64,000 nucleotides of DNA from Sphingopyxis sp. QXT-31. Its GTDB lineage: Bacteria; Pseudomonadota; Alphaproteobacteria; Sphingomonadales; Sphingomonadaceae. The translations under genes and the position numbers were made by a program. This document shows, in pieces, positions 7,514 to 19,600 of the stretch. The first letter of the stretch is position 1. Every line of letters starts with the position of its first letter. The stretch spans positions 1,984,001 through 2,048,000 of the forward strand of contig NZ_CP019449.1 in NCBI RefSeq assembly GCF_001984035.1, read 5' to 3'. The notes under the pieces were generated by a model. It saw only the letters and a program-made list of their open reading frames with translations. It was not told the DNA's origin and did not search any database.

Positions 7514-8278
7514 ATGATGGCTGCCCCCTCCCTTGTTGCGCGAATCCTCTCCCTCGCGCTTTTGCCCTTCGCCCTGCCTGTGTCCGCCGCGGCACAACAG
7601 GGCGGGCCGGACGTCCATGACGCCCTTTTCCAAGCCTATTACGACGGCCAGGCGATGGACACGCTGCCGGAGTTCCAGGCCCGCCTCCTGCTGATCGATC
7701 ACATCGGCTCGATCCTGAAAGATGATCCCGAGCTCAAGGGCTGGGCAGCCGCCGACACGGCCGATGCCATCACCGAATTCGGTACGCCCGCGCGCGCGCC
7801 CTACAAGCTGCGCCTCGCCGCCCGGCTGCGCGCCGCGATCGATCCGGCGCGGGCCAAGGCGGCAACCGATCTCGCCGCCGATCCCGCGGCGCTCAAGTCG
7901 ATCGAGTGCGTCGCCCGCAGGACGAGCCGCGCTGCGTCCGAATGGGCCGCTTGCTCCGCAAACGGCGGACGCGCGTTCACGGCAGCCGAACAGGTGCTGG
8001 CGACCGAAGCCCTCGCGACCATCAATGACGTGGTGAACCACCCCGACCTCAATTCGGCCGTGATCGGCATCATGTGCCACACGCTCGATCGTTTCAGCGA
8101 CCGCGTCTCGACCGACGAAATGACGCGAAAATATTCGATGACCGTCTCGCTCCTCAGCGCGGAAAAGCCCGTCGCCTGCGACCGCGCGAAGCCCCGTTAT
8201 GCCGCGCTGATCGGCCATGATTCCTATCTCAAGCTTGAACCCACGCTGCTGTTCGACAGCGCCACGAAAGGCGAATGA
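7514..8278 (+). CDS. Exported protein of unknown function between gltD and gltB
   Basis: A 254-residue protein with a Sec signal peptide (hydrophobic LSLALLPFALPVSAAAQ, predicted cleavage after about residue 27). The mature part is helical and Ala-rich with three cysteines (IECVAR, WAACSA, IMCHTL) plus one near the C-terminus (VACDRA), so periplasmic disulphides are likely. I do not recognise a family. Its TGA overlaps the ATG of the next gene by 4 nt, so the two are translationally coupled and probably act together. The position 106 bp after gltD suggests cotranscription with the glutamate synthase genes, but no functional link is evident. Confidence 0.7.
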   Translation: MMAAPSLVARILSLALLPFALPVSAAAQQGGPDVHDALFQAYYDGQAMDTLPEFQARLLLIDHIGSILKDDPELKGWAAADTADAITEFGTPARAPYKLRLAARLRAAIDPARAKAATDLAADPAALKSIECVARRTSRAASEWAACSANGGRAFTAAEQVLATEALATINDVVNHPDLNSAVIGIMCHTLDRFSDRVSTDEMTRKYSMTVSLLSAEKPVACDRAKPRYAALIGHDSYLKLEPTLLFDSATKGE

Positions 8279-9417
8279 CCATGACCAAGATGAAGTTGCT
8301 CCTGCTCGCCGGCGCCGCCGTTGTCGCAGCGCCGCCCGCGCTCGCGATGCAAAAGGAAGCCCCGCAGGCCGAGATCCTCGCGACCGACGCGCCCGCCGAA
8401 CTGTCGAGCGAGCAGATGGCGGCGCAGGCCAAGGCCAAGATGCAGAAGGAGATCGACGAAGCGATCAAGTTGATCGAGAAAATCTATGGCGTCGACCAAC
8501 TTCCCGCGATCCCGCCCGCGCAGCTGACGCTGGCGAAAAAGACCACCGGCGCGCTGGTCCCGACGGGCAGTCTCGAAAAGATGATGGACAACCTCTACGG
8601 CAAGCTGTTCCGCGGCTTTCTGGGTGAGTTTGGCGGCGTATCCGACCTGATGCTGTCGTACAAGACCGGGGTCGAGAGCGAGAAGATCGCCGCGCTCGAC
8701 GACGCGACCCGCGAAAAGATCGCCGACATCTTCGACCCGCAGCGCAAGGCGCGCGAAGAGCAGATCATGGCGAACGTCAAACCGATCATGAGCGAGGTGC
8801 TCCGCGACCTCGAGGTGCCGATGCGCGACGGCATGGCCGCCGCCTTCGCGCGCAAGTTCAGCGCCGACCAGCTCACGCAGATGAACGCCTTTTTCGCGAC
8901 CCCGGCGGGCAGCGCCTATGCCAATGAATGGATGGCGCTGCAGGCCGATCCCGAGGTGATGCTGGCGATCATCCGCTCGGTGCCGCCGATGATCGACAAA
9001 TGGGTCGACCGCGCCCCCGAACTGGAAGGCAAGTTCAAGGACCTGCCGAAGGAAAAGCAGCTGACCGACCTCAGCGACGCCGAGCTGACCAAGCTTGCAG
9101 GGCTGCTCCAGGTCGACGTCCAGACGCTTAAGGACCAGCGCGACCTCTACAAGTCGGTCGACGATGCGGCGATGGAGGCAACCGATGCCGCCGAAGCTGC
9201 GATCGCGGCCGGCGAGGCGAGCGATGCCGCGATGGCCGAGGGCGATTATGGCCCTTGGTACGAGCGCGAGAATTGGAGCGCCGAGGACCTCGCCAAGGTC
9301 GAGGCGATCGAGGCGGAATCGAACGAGATTTTCGGGCGCTCGATGGAGGCCCAGCAGGCCGCGATCGACAATGCGCGCAAGCGTCTCGCAAAAGAGGGCG
9401 CCTCGCCCTCCGAATAA
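8275..9417 (+). CDS. Exported DUF2059-type protein
   Basis: A 380-residue protein with a signal peptide (LLLLAGAAVVAAPPALAM). The central part around residues 170-245 resembles the DUF2059 fold: MRDGMAAAFARKFSADQLTQMNAFFATPAGSAYA in the linear sequence is the typical YARYFTEAELKEINAFYSTPTG-like segment of that family. The C-terminal third is acidic and Ala-rich, probably coiled-coil (AMEATDAAEAAIAAGEASDAA). DUF2059 proteins are periplasmic and of unknown function. It overlaps the preceding exported-protein gene by ATGA, and gltB follows 32 bp later, so the pair is embedded between the two glutamate synthase subunit genes. An ATG at 8281 is an alternative start that leaves the signal peptide intact. 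Confidence 0.75.
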   Translation: MTMTKMKLLLLAGAAVVAAPPALAMQKEAPQAEILATDAPAELSSEQMAAQAKAKMQKEIDEAIKLIEKIYGVDQLPAIPPAQLTLAKKTTGALVPTGSLEKMMDNLYGKLFRGFLGEFGGVSDLMLSYKTGVESEKIAALDDATREKIADIFDPQRKAREEQIMANVKPIMSEVLRDLEVPMRDGMAAAFARKFSADQLTQMNAFFATPAGSAYANEWMALQADPEVMLAIIRSVPPMIDKWVDRAPELEGKFKDLPKEKQLTDLSDAELTKLAGLLQVDVQTLKDQRDLYKSVDDAAMEATDAAEAAIAAGEASDAAMAEGDYGPWYERENWSAEDLAKVEAIEAESNEIFGRSMEAQQAAIDNARKRLAKEGASPSE

Positions 9418-9449
9418 TCAAAACAAGCCACACGGCCAGGACTCCAAAA

Positions 9450-13979
<4,530 letters not shown>

Positions 13980-13990
13980 ACCCTAAAGAT

Positions 13991-14122
13991 CCTTCCCATC
14001 GCGCAGCCTTGGGGAGGGGGACCGCCGCCGCAGGCGGTGGTGGAGGGGTTTTACGTCGGCGTTGTTACCCCTCCGTCAGCGCTTCGCGCTGCCACCTCCC
14101 CATGGCTACGCCAAGGGGAGGA
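13991..14122. repeat. Intergenic palindromic repeat (REP-like), three hairpins
   Basis: Between gltB and the next gene lies a mosaic of hairpins: ACCGCC/GGCGGT around 14021-14038, CAGCGC/GCGCTG around 14078-14092, and CCTCCCC/GGGGAGG at 14095-14121. TTGGGGAGGGGG at the left edge mirrors the right-hand CTCCCC block. This resembles extragenic palindromes scattered through sphingomonad genomes. It could act as a transcription attenuator but has no U-tract. Confidence 0.6.
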
Positions 14123-14249
14123 TCGTCTCGCCCCGCCAGCGCGTCGCCCCGCCGCATCCCACCCTCACGTTCAGCCCAGCGAAAGCCCGCGTCCCCTAGA
14201 CAAGCCAGCTTGATCGACCCCGTGTCATCGCCGCAACAAGGAAGATGCC

Positions 14250-14675
14250 ATGCGCCGCTGGACCCTCGCAATGCTCCCCCTCCTCGCCATCGCCGCGCCG
14301 ATTCCGGCGCAGGCCGCCGACGTGCGCGACGCCGCCGAGGCGCTGACCGACCCGGTCGAAAGCGACCGCATGGCGAGCACCGTCACCGCGCTCGTCGACG
14401 CGCTGATGCGCACCAATATCGGCCCGCTCGCCGAGGCGATCGCGCGCGTCGATCCCGAATCCGATGCCGCTTATATTCCGCCCGACGCCACCTTGGGCGA
14501 AGTCACCGGCACCGATCCCGACTATGGCCGCCGCCTCGGCGGCGACGTGCGCGCGACCTCTCGCATGGCGGGCCATCTTGCGACCGCCGCGGCGGCTTAT
14601 GCGCCCGTGCTCAAGGAGATGGCGCGCGACATGGCGGCGCAGTGGGAGCGCGAACGCGACGCCGCGCGCCGCTGA
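14250..14675 (+). CDS. Small exported protein of unknown function
   Basis: A 141-residue protein with a signal peptide (MRRWTLAMLPLLAIAAPIPAQA, cleavage near residue 22). The mature part is helical, charged and without cysteines. A DVRDAAEALTDPVESDRMASTVTAL segment and a C-terminal MARDMAAQWERERDAARR helix are visible. Similar small exported proteins are common in sphingomonads, but no domain is recognisable. It is followed 70 bp later by the glutathione transferase gene. Confidence 0.65.
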   Translation: MRRWTLAMLPLLAIAAPIPAQAADVRDAAEALTDPVESDRMASTVTALVDALMRTNIGPLAEAIARVDPESDAAYIPPDATLGEVTGTDPDYGRRLGGDVRATSRMAGHLATAAAAYAPVLKEMARDMAAQWERERDAARR

Positions 14676-14745
14676 TCCACAGTCTCTCCGCCGCATCGCG
14701 CCATAGGCGTTGCGCGCGGCGCCCCGCTGCCGCTATGCCCGCCAT

Positions 14746-15417
14746 ATGTGGCAACTTTACCAATTTCCGCTCTGCCCCTTCTCGCGCAAGGTCCGCCTGC
14801 TGCTCGGTGAAAAGGGCGTCGGTTACGAACTGGTGCGCGAATCGCCGTGGGAGCGCCGCGACGAATTCGTCGACCTGAACCCCGCCGGGCGCACCCCGGT
14901 GATGGTCGACAGCGCGCGCGGCCAGGTGCTGATCGACAGCGCCGCGATCTGCGAATATTTCGAGGAGACGGTCGAGGGCAAGGCGATGATCAACGGCACC
15001 GCCGCCAATCGCGCCGAAATCCGCCGTCTCACCGCCTGGTTCGACCACGACTTCTATTATGAAGTCACCGGGCCCCTGCTGTTCGAGCGGATGCAGAAAC
15101 GCATCGTCCACCGCCAGCCCCCCGACGGCGGCGCGCTGCGCGAGGCGATGAAGGCCGCGAACCAGCATCTCGACTATATCGACTACCTCATCGACCACCG
15201 CACCTGGCTCGCCGGCGCGACGATGAGCCTCGCCGACCTCGCCGCCGCGGCGCATATCTCGGTCGCCGACTATCTCGGCGGCATCGACTGGACCGGGCAC
15301 GAGCAGACGAAAGGATGGTATTCGGGGCTCAAGTCGCGGCCGAGCTTTCGACCGCTGCTGGCCGAACGGATGGAAATCGTGACCCCGCCGAAATATTATG
15401 AGGACGTGGATTTTTAG
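14746..15417 (+). CDS. Glutathione S-transferase family protein
   Basis: A 223-residue cytosolic GST. The N-terminal thioredoxin-like domain (about 1-80) begins WQLYQFPLCPFSRKVRLLL with Cys10 in the CPFS position used for glutathione contact in omega- and beta-like classes. DLNPAGRTPVMVD supplies the cis-proline and IDSAAICEYFEE the SNAIL/TRAC-like glutathione site. The C-terminal helical domain contains LAGATMSLADLAAAAHISVADYLG with the conserved N-capping Asp. The ATG at 14746 is chosen because the first beta strand follows at once; the open frame from 14710 adds 12 Arg-rich residues. The substrate is unknown. Confidence 0.85.
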   Translation: MWQLYQFPLCPFSRKVRLLLGEKGVGYELVRESPWERRDEFVDLNPAGRTPVMVDSARGQVLIDSAAICEYFEETVEGKAMINGTAANRAEIRRLTAWFDHDFYYEVTGPLLFERMQKRIVHRQPPDGGALREAMKAANQHLDYIDYLIDHRTWLAGATMSLADLAAAAHISVADYLGGIDWTGHEQTKGWYSGLKSRPSFRPLLAERMEIVTPPKYYEDVDF

Positions 15418-15439
15418 CGGAGCGGACCAATCCCCCACT

Positions 15440-15524
15440 CCGTTCGTGCTGAGCTTGTCGAAGCATCGTTCTTCTTGTGGCGTTGAAAGAAAGTACGGCC
15501 CTTCGACAAGCTCAGGGCGAACGG
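15440..15524. repeat. Intergenic inverted repeat (CTGAGCTTGTCGAAG family)
   Basis: CCGTTCGTGCTGAGCTTG followed by TCGAAG (15440-15463) pairs with CTTCGACAAGCTCAGGGCG and AACGG (15501-15524), giving a long stem with a variable loop. It lies between convergent genes (the GST and the YdeI-like gene). It belongs to a repeat type widespread in sphingomonad genomes and may serve as a shared transcription stop. Confidence 0.7.
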
Positions 15525-15534
15525 GTTTGGGGGC

Positions 15535-16128
15535 TCAGCAGCCCTTATATTTCCAGTTGCGATCTTTGCCCTCGGCAACCTGCGCGACGATCGTCTCGAT
15601 GCGCTTGGCGCGCGTTTGCTCGCGCTTCGCCTCAAGCACCCATTCGATATAGTCGCGGCGCTTGCCGGGCGAGAAGGCATCCCAATACCCCTGCGCCGCG
15701 GCATGGGCGCTCAGCGCGGCGCCGAGATCGCCCGGCAAGTCCAGCGCCGCCTTCGGCTCGGCTTTCGGCCGCTTGGGCTTGCCCTCGTCGCACAGCACCG
15801 CTGCCTTGGCGATCCATGCCGCCATCTGCTTGTCGCCGGGCAGATCGGCCAGCGTCGCGAGCCGCCCCATGCTCCCCATCGCGCCGGTGTCACGCGGCGA
15901 GCCGGTGACCTCCTCGTCGCGCCAGAAGCCGAAGGTGGCATGCTCCTTGAACGCCGCCATGCCGGCGAGATTCTGGCCGTGCAGCACGAAATGCGGCACG
16001 CCCCATTTCAGCGTCTCTTCCGCCCCCGGCGCATGCTGGTGCACCAGTTCGCGCAAATGGGTCAGGATCGGCTGCGCAAAGGGCTGCCGCGCGGCGATAT
16101 AGGCATCGACGCGCGGATCGCGGCTCAT
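15535..16128 (-). CDS. YdeI/OmpD-associated, DUF1801-type protein
   Basis: A 197-residue protein. The N-terminal part (about 1-110) has the DUF1801 pattern, with ETLKWGVPHFVLHGQNLAGMAAFKEHATFGFW. The C-terminal part carries the YdeI helix set with SPGKRRDYIEWVLEAKREQTRAKRIETIV. YdeI of Enterobacteria is linked to antimicrobial peptide resistance through an outer membrane porin, but the biochemical role is not established. The start is taken at ATG 16128, which overlaps the ubiG TGA (ATGA), indicating translational coupling; an ATG three codons upstream is the alternative. A second DUF1905/YdeI-like protein is encoded at 18367-18861. Confidence 0.85.
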   Translation of the reverse strand: MSRDPRVDAYIAARQPFAQPILTHLRELVHQHAPGAEETLKWGVPHFVLHGQNLAGMAAFKEHATFGFWRDEEVTGSPRDTGAMGSMGRLATLADLPGDKQMAAWIAKAAVLCDEGKPKRPKAEPKAALDLPGDLGAALSAHAAAQGYWDAFSPGKRRDYIEWVLEAKREQTRAKRIETIVAQVAEGKDRNWKYKGC

Positions 16129-16940
16129 CCCGGCCACCGCGCGGCGACCAGATAGTTCAGTGCCTCGCTGCCGCCGAGCTTGAATCCCTTGGCGGCCGAC
16201 GGCGACAGGCCCGTGCGATCGAAAACCTCAAGTCCCGCCTCCTCGATCAGCTTCGTCAATTCCTCGGGCTTCAGAAACTGGTCCCAGTCGTGCGTGCCCC
16301 GCGGCACCGCCCCGACACGCTCGGCCGCCTCGACGAGCAACAGCTTCGACAAGGCCGTGCGGTTCGGCGTCGACAGGATCATCAGCCCGCCGGGCGCGAG
16401 CCGCGCCGCAAGTTCGCCAATAAAGGCTGCGGGGTCGGTGACATGCTCGACCACTTCCATCGAGGTAACGAGATCGAATTGCCCCTTCCCTTCCCCGCTC
16501 GTGTCGAGCGCAGTCGAGACACCCGGAAGGCCGGCGCTCGCCAGGCGTGTCTCGACTTCGCTCGACACGAACGGATTTGGGAGGTCGGCCAACTCTCCAG
16601 CGAAGTAATAAATCGCCAGCCCCTGCCCCGCCGCATGCTCACGCGCCGCCGCGATATTCTCGGGCGCCGCATCAACCCCGGTCACCGCCGCGCCCATCCG
16701 CGCCAGCGGCTCGGCGAGCAGCCCCGCGCCGCAGCCGACGTCGAGCGCGCTTTTGCCGGTGAGCGGGCGGCGTTCGCGCGTATCGCTATGCCAATGCGCA
16801 TCGATCTGCCCGCGGATATAGGCCAGCCGCACCGGATTGAGCTTGTGCAGCATCGCCGAGGAGCCGTGCGGATCCCACCAGTCGGCGGCGAGCGCGCCGA
16901 AATGCGCGGCTTCGTTGGGGTTGATCGTCGCTGTGCTCAT
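16125..16940 (-). CDS. ubiG: Ubiquinone biosynthesis O-methyltransferase with in-frame repeat insertion
   Basis: A 271-residue class I SAM-dependent methyltransferase that performs both O-methylations of ubiquinone synthesis. SAM motif I is ALDVGCGAGLLAEPL, acidic loop VTGVDAAPENI, and motif III SMEVVEHVTDP; THDWDQFLKPEEL and GGSEALNYLVAARWPG near the C-terminus are UbiG hallmarks. UbiG is normally about 240-250 residues. Here residues about 121-152, between the GELADL strand and the FDLVTSMEVVEHV strand, are an extra segment (PFVSSEVETRL then SAGLPGVSTALDTSGEGK). Its DNA is a copy of a dispersed palindrome (16496-16575). The reading frame is intact on both sides, so the protein is probably functional with a surface loop. 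It is divergent from lysC. Confidence 0.92.
   Translation of the reverse strand: MSTATINPNEAAHFGALAADWWDPHGSSAMLHKLNPVRLAYIRGQIDAHWHSDTRERRPLTGKSALDVGCGAGLLAEPLARMGAAVTGVDAAPENIAAAREHAAGQGLAIYYFAGELADLPNPFVSSEVETRLASAGLPGVSTALDTSGEGKGQFDLVTSMEVVEHVTDPAAFIGELAARLAPGGLMILSTPNRTALSKLLLVEAAERVGAVPRGTHDWDQFLKPEELTKLIEEAGLEVFDRTGLSPSAAKGFKLGGSEALNYLVAARWPG
16496..16575. repeat. Palindromic repeat inserted in frame within ubiG
   Basis: GCTCGTGTCGAGCGCAGTCG and AGACAC (16497-16522) form an imperfect inverted repeat with GTGTCTCGACTTCGCTCGAC and ACGAACGG (16548-16575), around a GGAAGGCCGGCGCTCGCC centre. The same arms and centre occur in the 144-nt elements at 23408-23551 and 41073-41216. Here the copy is diverged and read through as protein. 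Confidence 0.85.
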
Positions 16941-17098
16941 GCCCCGCGATGTGGCACTGCGGCATCATAGGTGCAAGAAATTCTATCCGCCGCATACGAT
17001 GCCGGTCTTGCCTTCCCCCGCCCCCTTCCGTAACAGCCGAGCGCCGCGGAATTGCACGAATGTTGCGGCAGAAACCAGTTTCTTGAAAGCGGGGCGAG

Positions 17099-18346
17099 AT
17101 GGCGCGGATCGTGATGAAATTCGGGGGCACGTCGATGGCGGGCACCGAACGAATTCGCACCGTGGCGAAGCTCGTCGCACGCGAAGTCGCGCAGGGCAAC
17201 GAGGTCGCGGTGGTCGTCGCGGCGATGGCGGGCGAGACCGACCGCCTCGTCAATTTCTGCCGCGAGGCGAACCCGCGCTACGATCCCGCCGAATATGACG
17301 TCGTCGTCGCGGCCGGCGAACAGGTGACGTCGGGCCTGCTCGCGCTCACGCTGCAGGCCATGGGCACCCCGGCGCGCAGCTGGCTCGGCTGGCAGCTCCC
17401 GATCCGCACCGAGGAGGCCCACGCGCGCGCGCGGATCGCCGACATCGACACCGGCGCGCTCGGCGCCGCGATGGCGAAGGGCGAGGTCGCGGTCATTCCC
17501 GGCTTCCAGGGCATGATGGACGACGGCCGCGTCTCGACATTGGGCCGCGGCGGCTCGGACACCAGCGCCGTTGCCGTGGCGGCGGCGCTCAAGGCCGACC
17601 GCTGCGACATCTACACCGACGTCGACGGCGTCTACACCACCGACCCGCGCATCGTCGCGCGCGCGCGCAAGCTCGACTATGTCACCTATGAGGAAATGCT
17701 CGAACTCGCGAGCGTCGGCGCCAAGGTGCTCCAGACGCGCTCGGTCGGCCTCGCGATGAAAGAGGGTGTGCGCGTGCAGGTGCTCTCCAGCTTCGTCGAG
17801 GGCGACGAAGCGCCCAAAAAAGGCACGATGATCGTCAGCGACGAGGAAATAGAGGAACATCAGATGGAACGGCAGCTGATCACCGGCATCGCCCACGACA
17901 AGAATGAAGCGAAGATCATCGTCACCCGCGTGCCCGACAAGCCGGGCGCGGTGGCGAACATCTTCGGCCCGCTCGCCTCCGCCGGGATCAACGTCGACAT
18001 GATCATCCAGAACGTCGGCCGCGAAAAGGGCGAGACCGACGTGACCTTCACCGTCCCCGGCACCGACTTGCTCCGCTCGATCGACCTGCTCGAAGGCGCG
18101 AAGGACAAGATCGGCTTCAACCGCATCATCAGCGACGACAAGATCGCCAAGATCAGCGTCGTCGGCGTCGGCATGAAGAGCCATGCGGGCGTTGCGAGCA
18201 CCATGTTCCGCGCGCTCGCCGACCGCGGCATCAACATCCAGGCGATTTCGACCAGCGAGATCAAGGTCAGCGTGCTGATCGACGAGGACGAGACCGAACT
18301 CGCGGTGCGCGTGCTGCACACGGCCTACGGGCTCGACGCCGAATAA
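17099..18346 (+). CDS. lysC: Aspartate kinase
   Basis: A 415-residue aspartokinase catalysing the first step from aspartate to lysine, threonine and methionine. The kinase domain begins IVMKFGGTSMAG and contains GRGGSDTSAVAVAAAL and the substrate loop YTDVDGVYTTDPR. The C-terminal about 150 residues form two ACT domains (ITGIAHDKNEAKIIVTRVPDKPGAVANIF and ISVVGVGMKSHAGVASTMF), the allosteric lysine/threonine site. Length matches the single-domain type II-like enzymes. The SAM-methyltransferase gene ubiG is divergent with 158 bp between, which should hold both promoters. A GCGGGGCGAG stretch precedes the ATG. Confidence 0.96.
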   Translation: MARIVMKFGGTSMAGTERIRTVAKLVAREVAQGNEVAVVVAAMAGETDRLVNFCREANPRYDPAEYDVVVAAGEQVTSGLLALTLQAMGTPARSWLGWQLPIRTEEAHARARIADIDTGALGAAMAKGEVAVIPGFQGMMDDGRVSTLGRGGSDTSAVAVAAALKADRCDIYTDVDGVYTTDPRIVARARKLDYVTYEEMLELASVGAKVLQTRSVGLAMKEGVRVQVLSSFVEGDEAPKKGTMIVSDEEIEEHQMERQLITGIAHDKNEAKIIVTRVPDKPGAVANIFGPLASAGINVDMIIQNVGREKGETDVTFTVPGTDLLRSIDLLEGAKDKIGFNRIISDDKIAKISVVGVGMKSHAGVASTMFRALADRGINIQAISTSEIKVSVLIDEDETELAVRVLHTAYGLDAE

Positions 18347-18366
18347 GCCCAAGGTTCCGCGGGCGT

Positions 18367-18861
18367 TCAGTTCCAGTCGCGCGCCAGGAACCGTTCCTTC
18401 GCGCCGCCGAGCACGGCGACGGCGCGCTCGATATTGCGCTGCCGCGCCGCGTCCGATTTCAGATTGGCGAGATAGCGCAATATCTCTTTCTGCAGGCTGG
18501 GCGATAGGCCGTCCCATCGGGCTTTGATCGACGGATCGGCGTCAAGGCGCGCCGCGAATTCTGGCAGCATGTCGTGCTGCGGACCGCCCCGATACGCCGC
18601 ATCGAACACGACCGACACCGCGACCATGTCGCCCACGTCGGTGCCCGACGCCTTGCGCACCACGCCGTCGAGATAGAGATAGAAGCTGCCGTCGCCCGCC
18701 GGCATCATATTGACGCGCCGCGCCTGGTCGGGCTGGCCGTTGACTTGGACCAGCACGGGCATCGGCTTTTTCCAGCCAGCCTTGATCCGCTCCGCCCGCG
18801 CGCCGCTCACCGGCACATAGGGATTAATGCCTCTAAGCGCGATCTTCGCTCTGAAATCCAT
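18367..18861 (-). CDS. DUF1905/YdeI-type protein
   Basis: A 164-residue protein with an N-terminal DUF1905-like small beta-barrel region (PVLVQVNGQPDQARRVNMMPAGDGSFYLYLDGVVRKASG) and a C-terminal YdeI-type helical tail (SIKARWDGLSPSLQKEILRYLANLKSDAARQRNIERAV). Such proteins are annotated as bacteriocin-protection or OmpD-associated, but the activity is not established. It converges with lysC with a 20-bp gap. The yciB-like locus on the same strand ends 19 bp upstream of it, so cotranscription is likely. Confidence 0.75.
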   Translation of the reverse strand: MDFRAKIALRGINPYVPVSGARAERIKAGWKKPMPVLVQVNGQPDQARRVNMMPAGDGSFYLYLDGVVRKASGTDVGDMVAVSVVFDAAYRGGPQHDMLPEFAARLDADPSIKARWDGLSPSLQKEILRYLANLKSDAARQRNIERAVAVLGGAKERFLARDWN

Positions 18862-18880
18862 CCCCGACCCGTAGCAGCGA

Positions 18881-19471
18881 TCAGGACGGCGTGACCACAG
18901 GCGCCGCGCCGATATCGGTCTCTTGGCGGCGCAACCGCGCCTGGCCGATGAAATGCACCACCGCGATATGGATCGCGAACAGCCCGAATTTCGAAGCCAG
19001 CGGAAACACGCCGATGAACAGCGGCCACCACTGGGTGAAGAAGAGCGCGATCACCAGGTTGAGCCCCGCGCTCGCGAACATCAGCGCCGCCCAGATCTGG
19101 CCGAAGCGGTCCATGACATCGCCGACCAGTGCCATCTGCTCGGGCAGGATTTAACGGCTGAGCCAGCCCTTGCGCAGCATCACCGTGCCGACGATCAGAT
19201 AGACCACGGTCGGCTTCGCCATCACGAAGCGCGGGTCGCCGGTCAGCAAGGTCGCCGCGGCCGTGAACAGCACCGAGGCGAGGCTGATCCACTGCAGCGC
19301 CGCGGCCTGGTGCCCGCGCGCAAGCGCGTATCCGACCACCGCGACGGCGACGAGCGTACCGGCAACGACCGCGGGAACGATGCCTGCGCCCGCGGCGAGC
19401 AGGACGGCGAAGGTGATGATACCGAGCGAATCGAACAGCATCGGGCCGAGCGCATAGAGCAGTGTGCGCAT
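18881..19471 (-). pseudogene. yciB: YciB/IspZ-like septation protein interrupted by an in-frame stop
   Basis: Two open stretches lie in the same frame on the minus strand: 19471-19151 (106 residues) and 19150-18881, separated only by a TAA at 19151-19153. Read through, they give a protein of about 195 residues with several membrane segments that matches YciB (intracellular septation protein A). The first half has ALQWISLASVLFTAAAT and GDPRFVMAKPTVVYLIVG; the second half has DRFGQIWAALMFASAGLNLVIALFF and FKVFGL-like FASKFGLFA spacing. After the stop the frame continues ILPEQMALVGDVMD, as expected for the YciB loop. A ribosome could restart at ATG 19135. Either the gene is inactivated by one base change, or the stop is a sequence error. 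Two dyads lie upstream. No second yciB is seen in the window. Confidence 0.75.
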
Positions 19472-19490
19472 GATCGTCCTTTCAGGGACT

Positions 19491-19513
19491 CAATGTTACC
19501 GTCGTAAACATTG
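19491..19513. promoter_or_regulatory. Operator-like dyad upstream of yciB
   Basis: CAATGTT (19491-19497) and AACATTG (19507-19513) are perfect 7-bp arms around a 9-nt centre, 20 bp upstream of the yciB start on the minus strand. TetR-type repressors bind sites of this size and symmetry, so a regulated promoter is likely. The regulator is not identified. Confidence 0.55.
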
Positions 19514-19543
19514 CATGCGAATCGCACCCGGGTCAAGCAGAAA

Positions 19544-19562
19544 TTTACATTGTTAACATTGG
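19544..19562. promoter_or_regulatory. Second TGTTAACA-centred dyad upstream of yciB
   Basis: TTTACAT, TGTTAACA (19551-19558) and TTGG follow each other. The central 8 bp are a perfect palindrome and share TGTTA with the dyad at 19491-19513. It may be a second binding site of the same regulator. It lies 43 bp from the emrA stop. Confidence 0.4.
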
Positions 19563-19600
19563 CGGGGATTAACCGCAGCCGGCGCGCGGCGAACCGAGCC

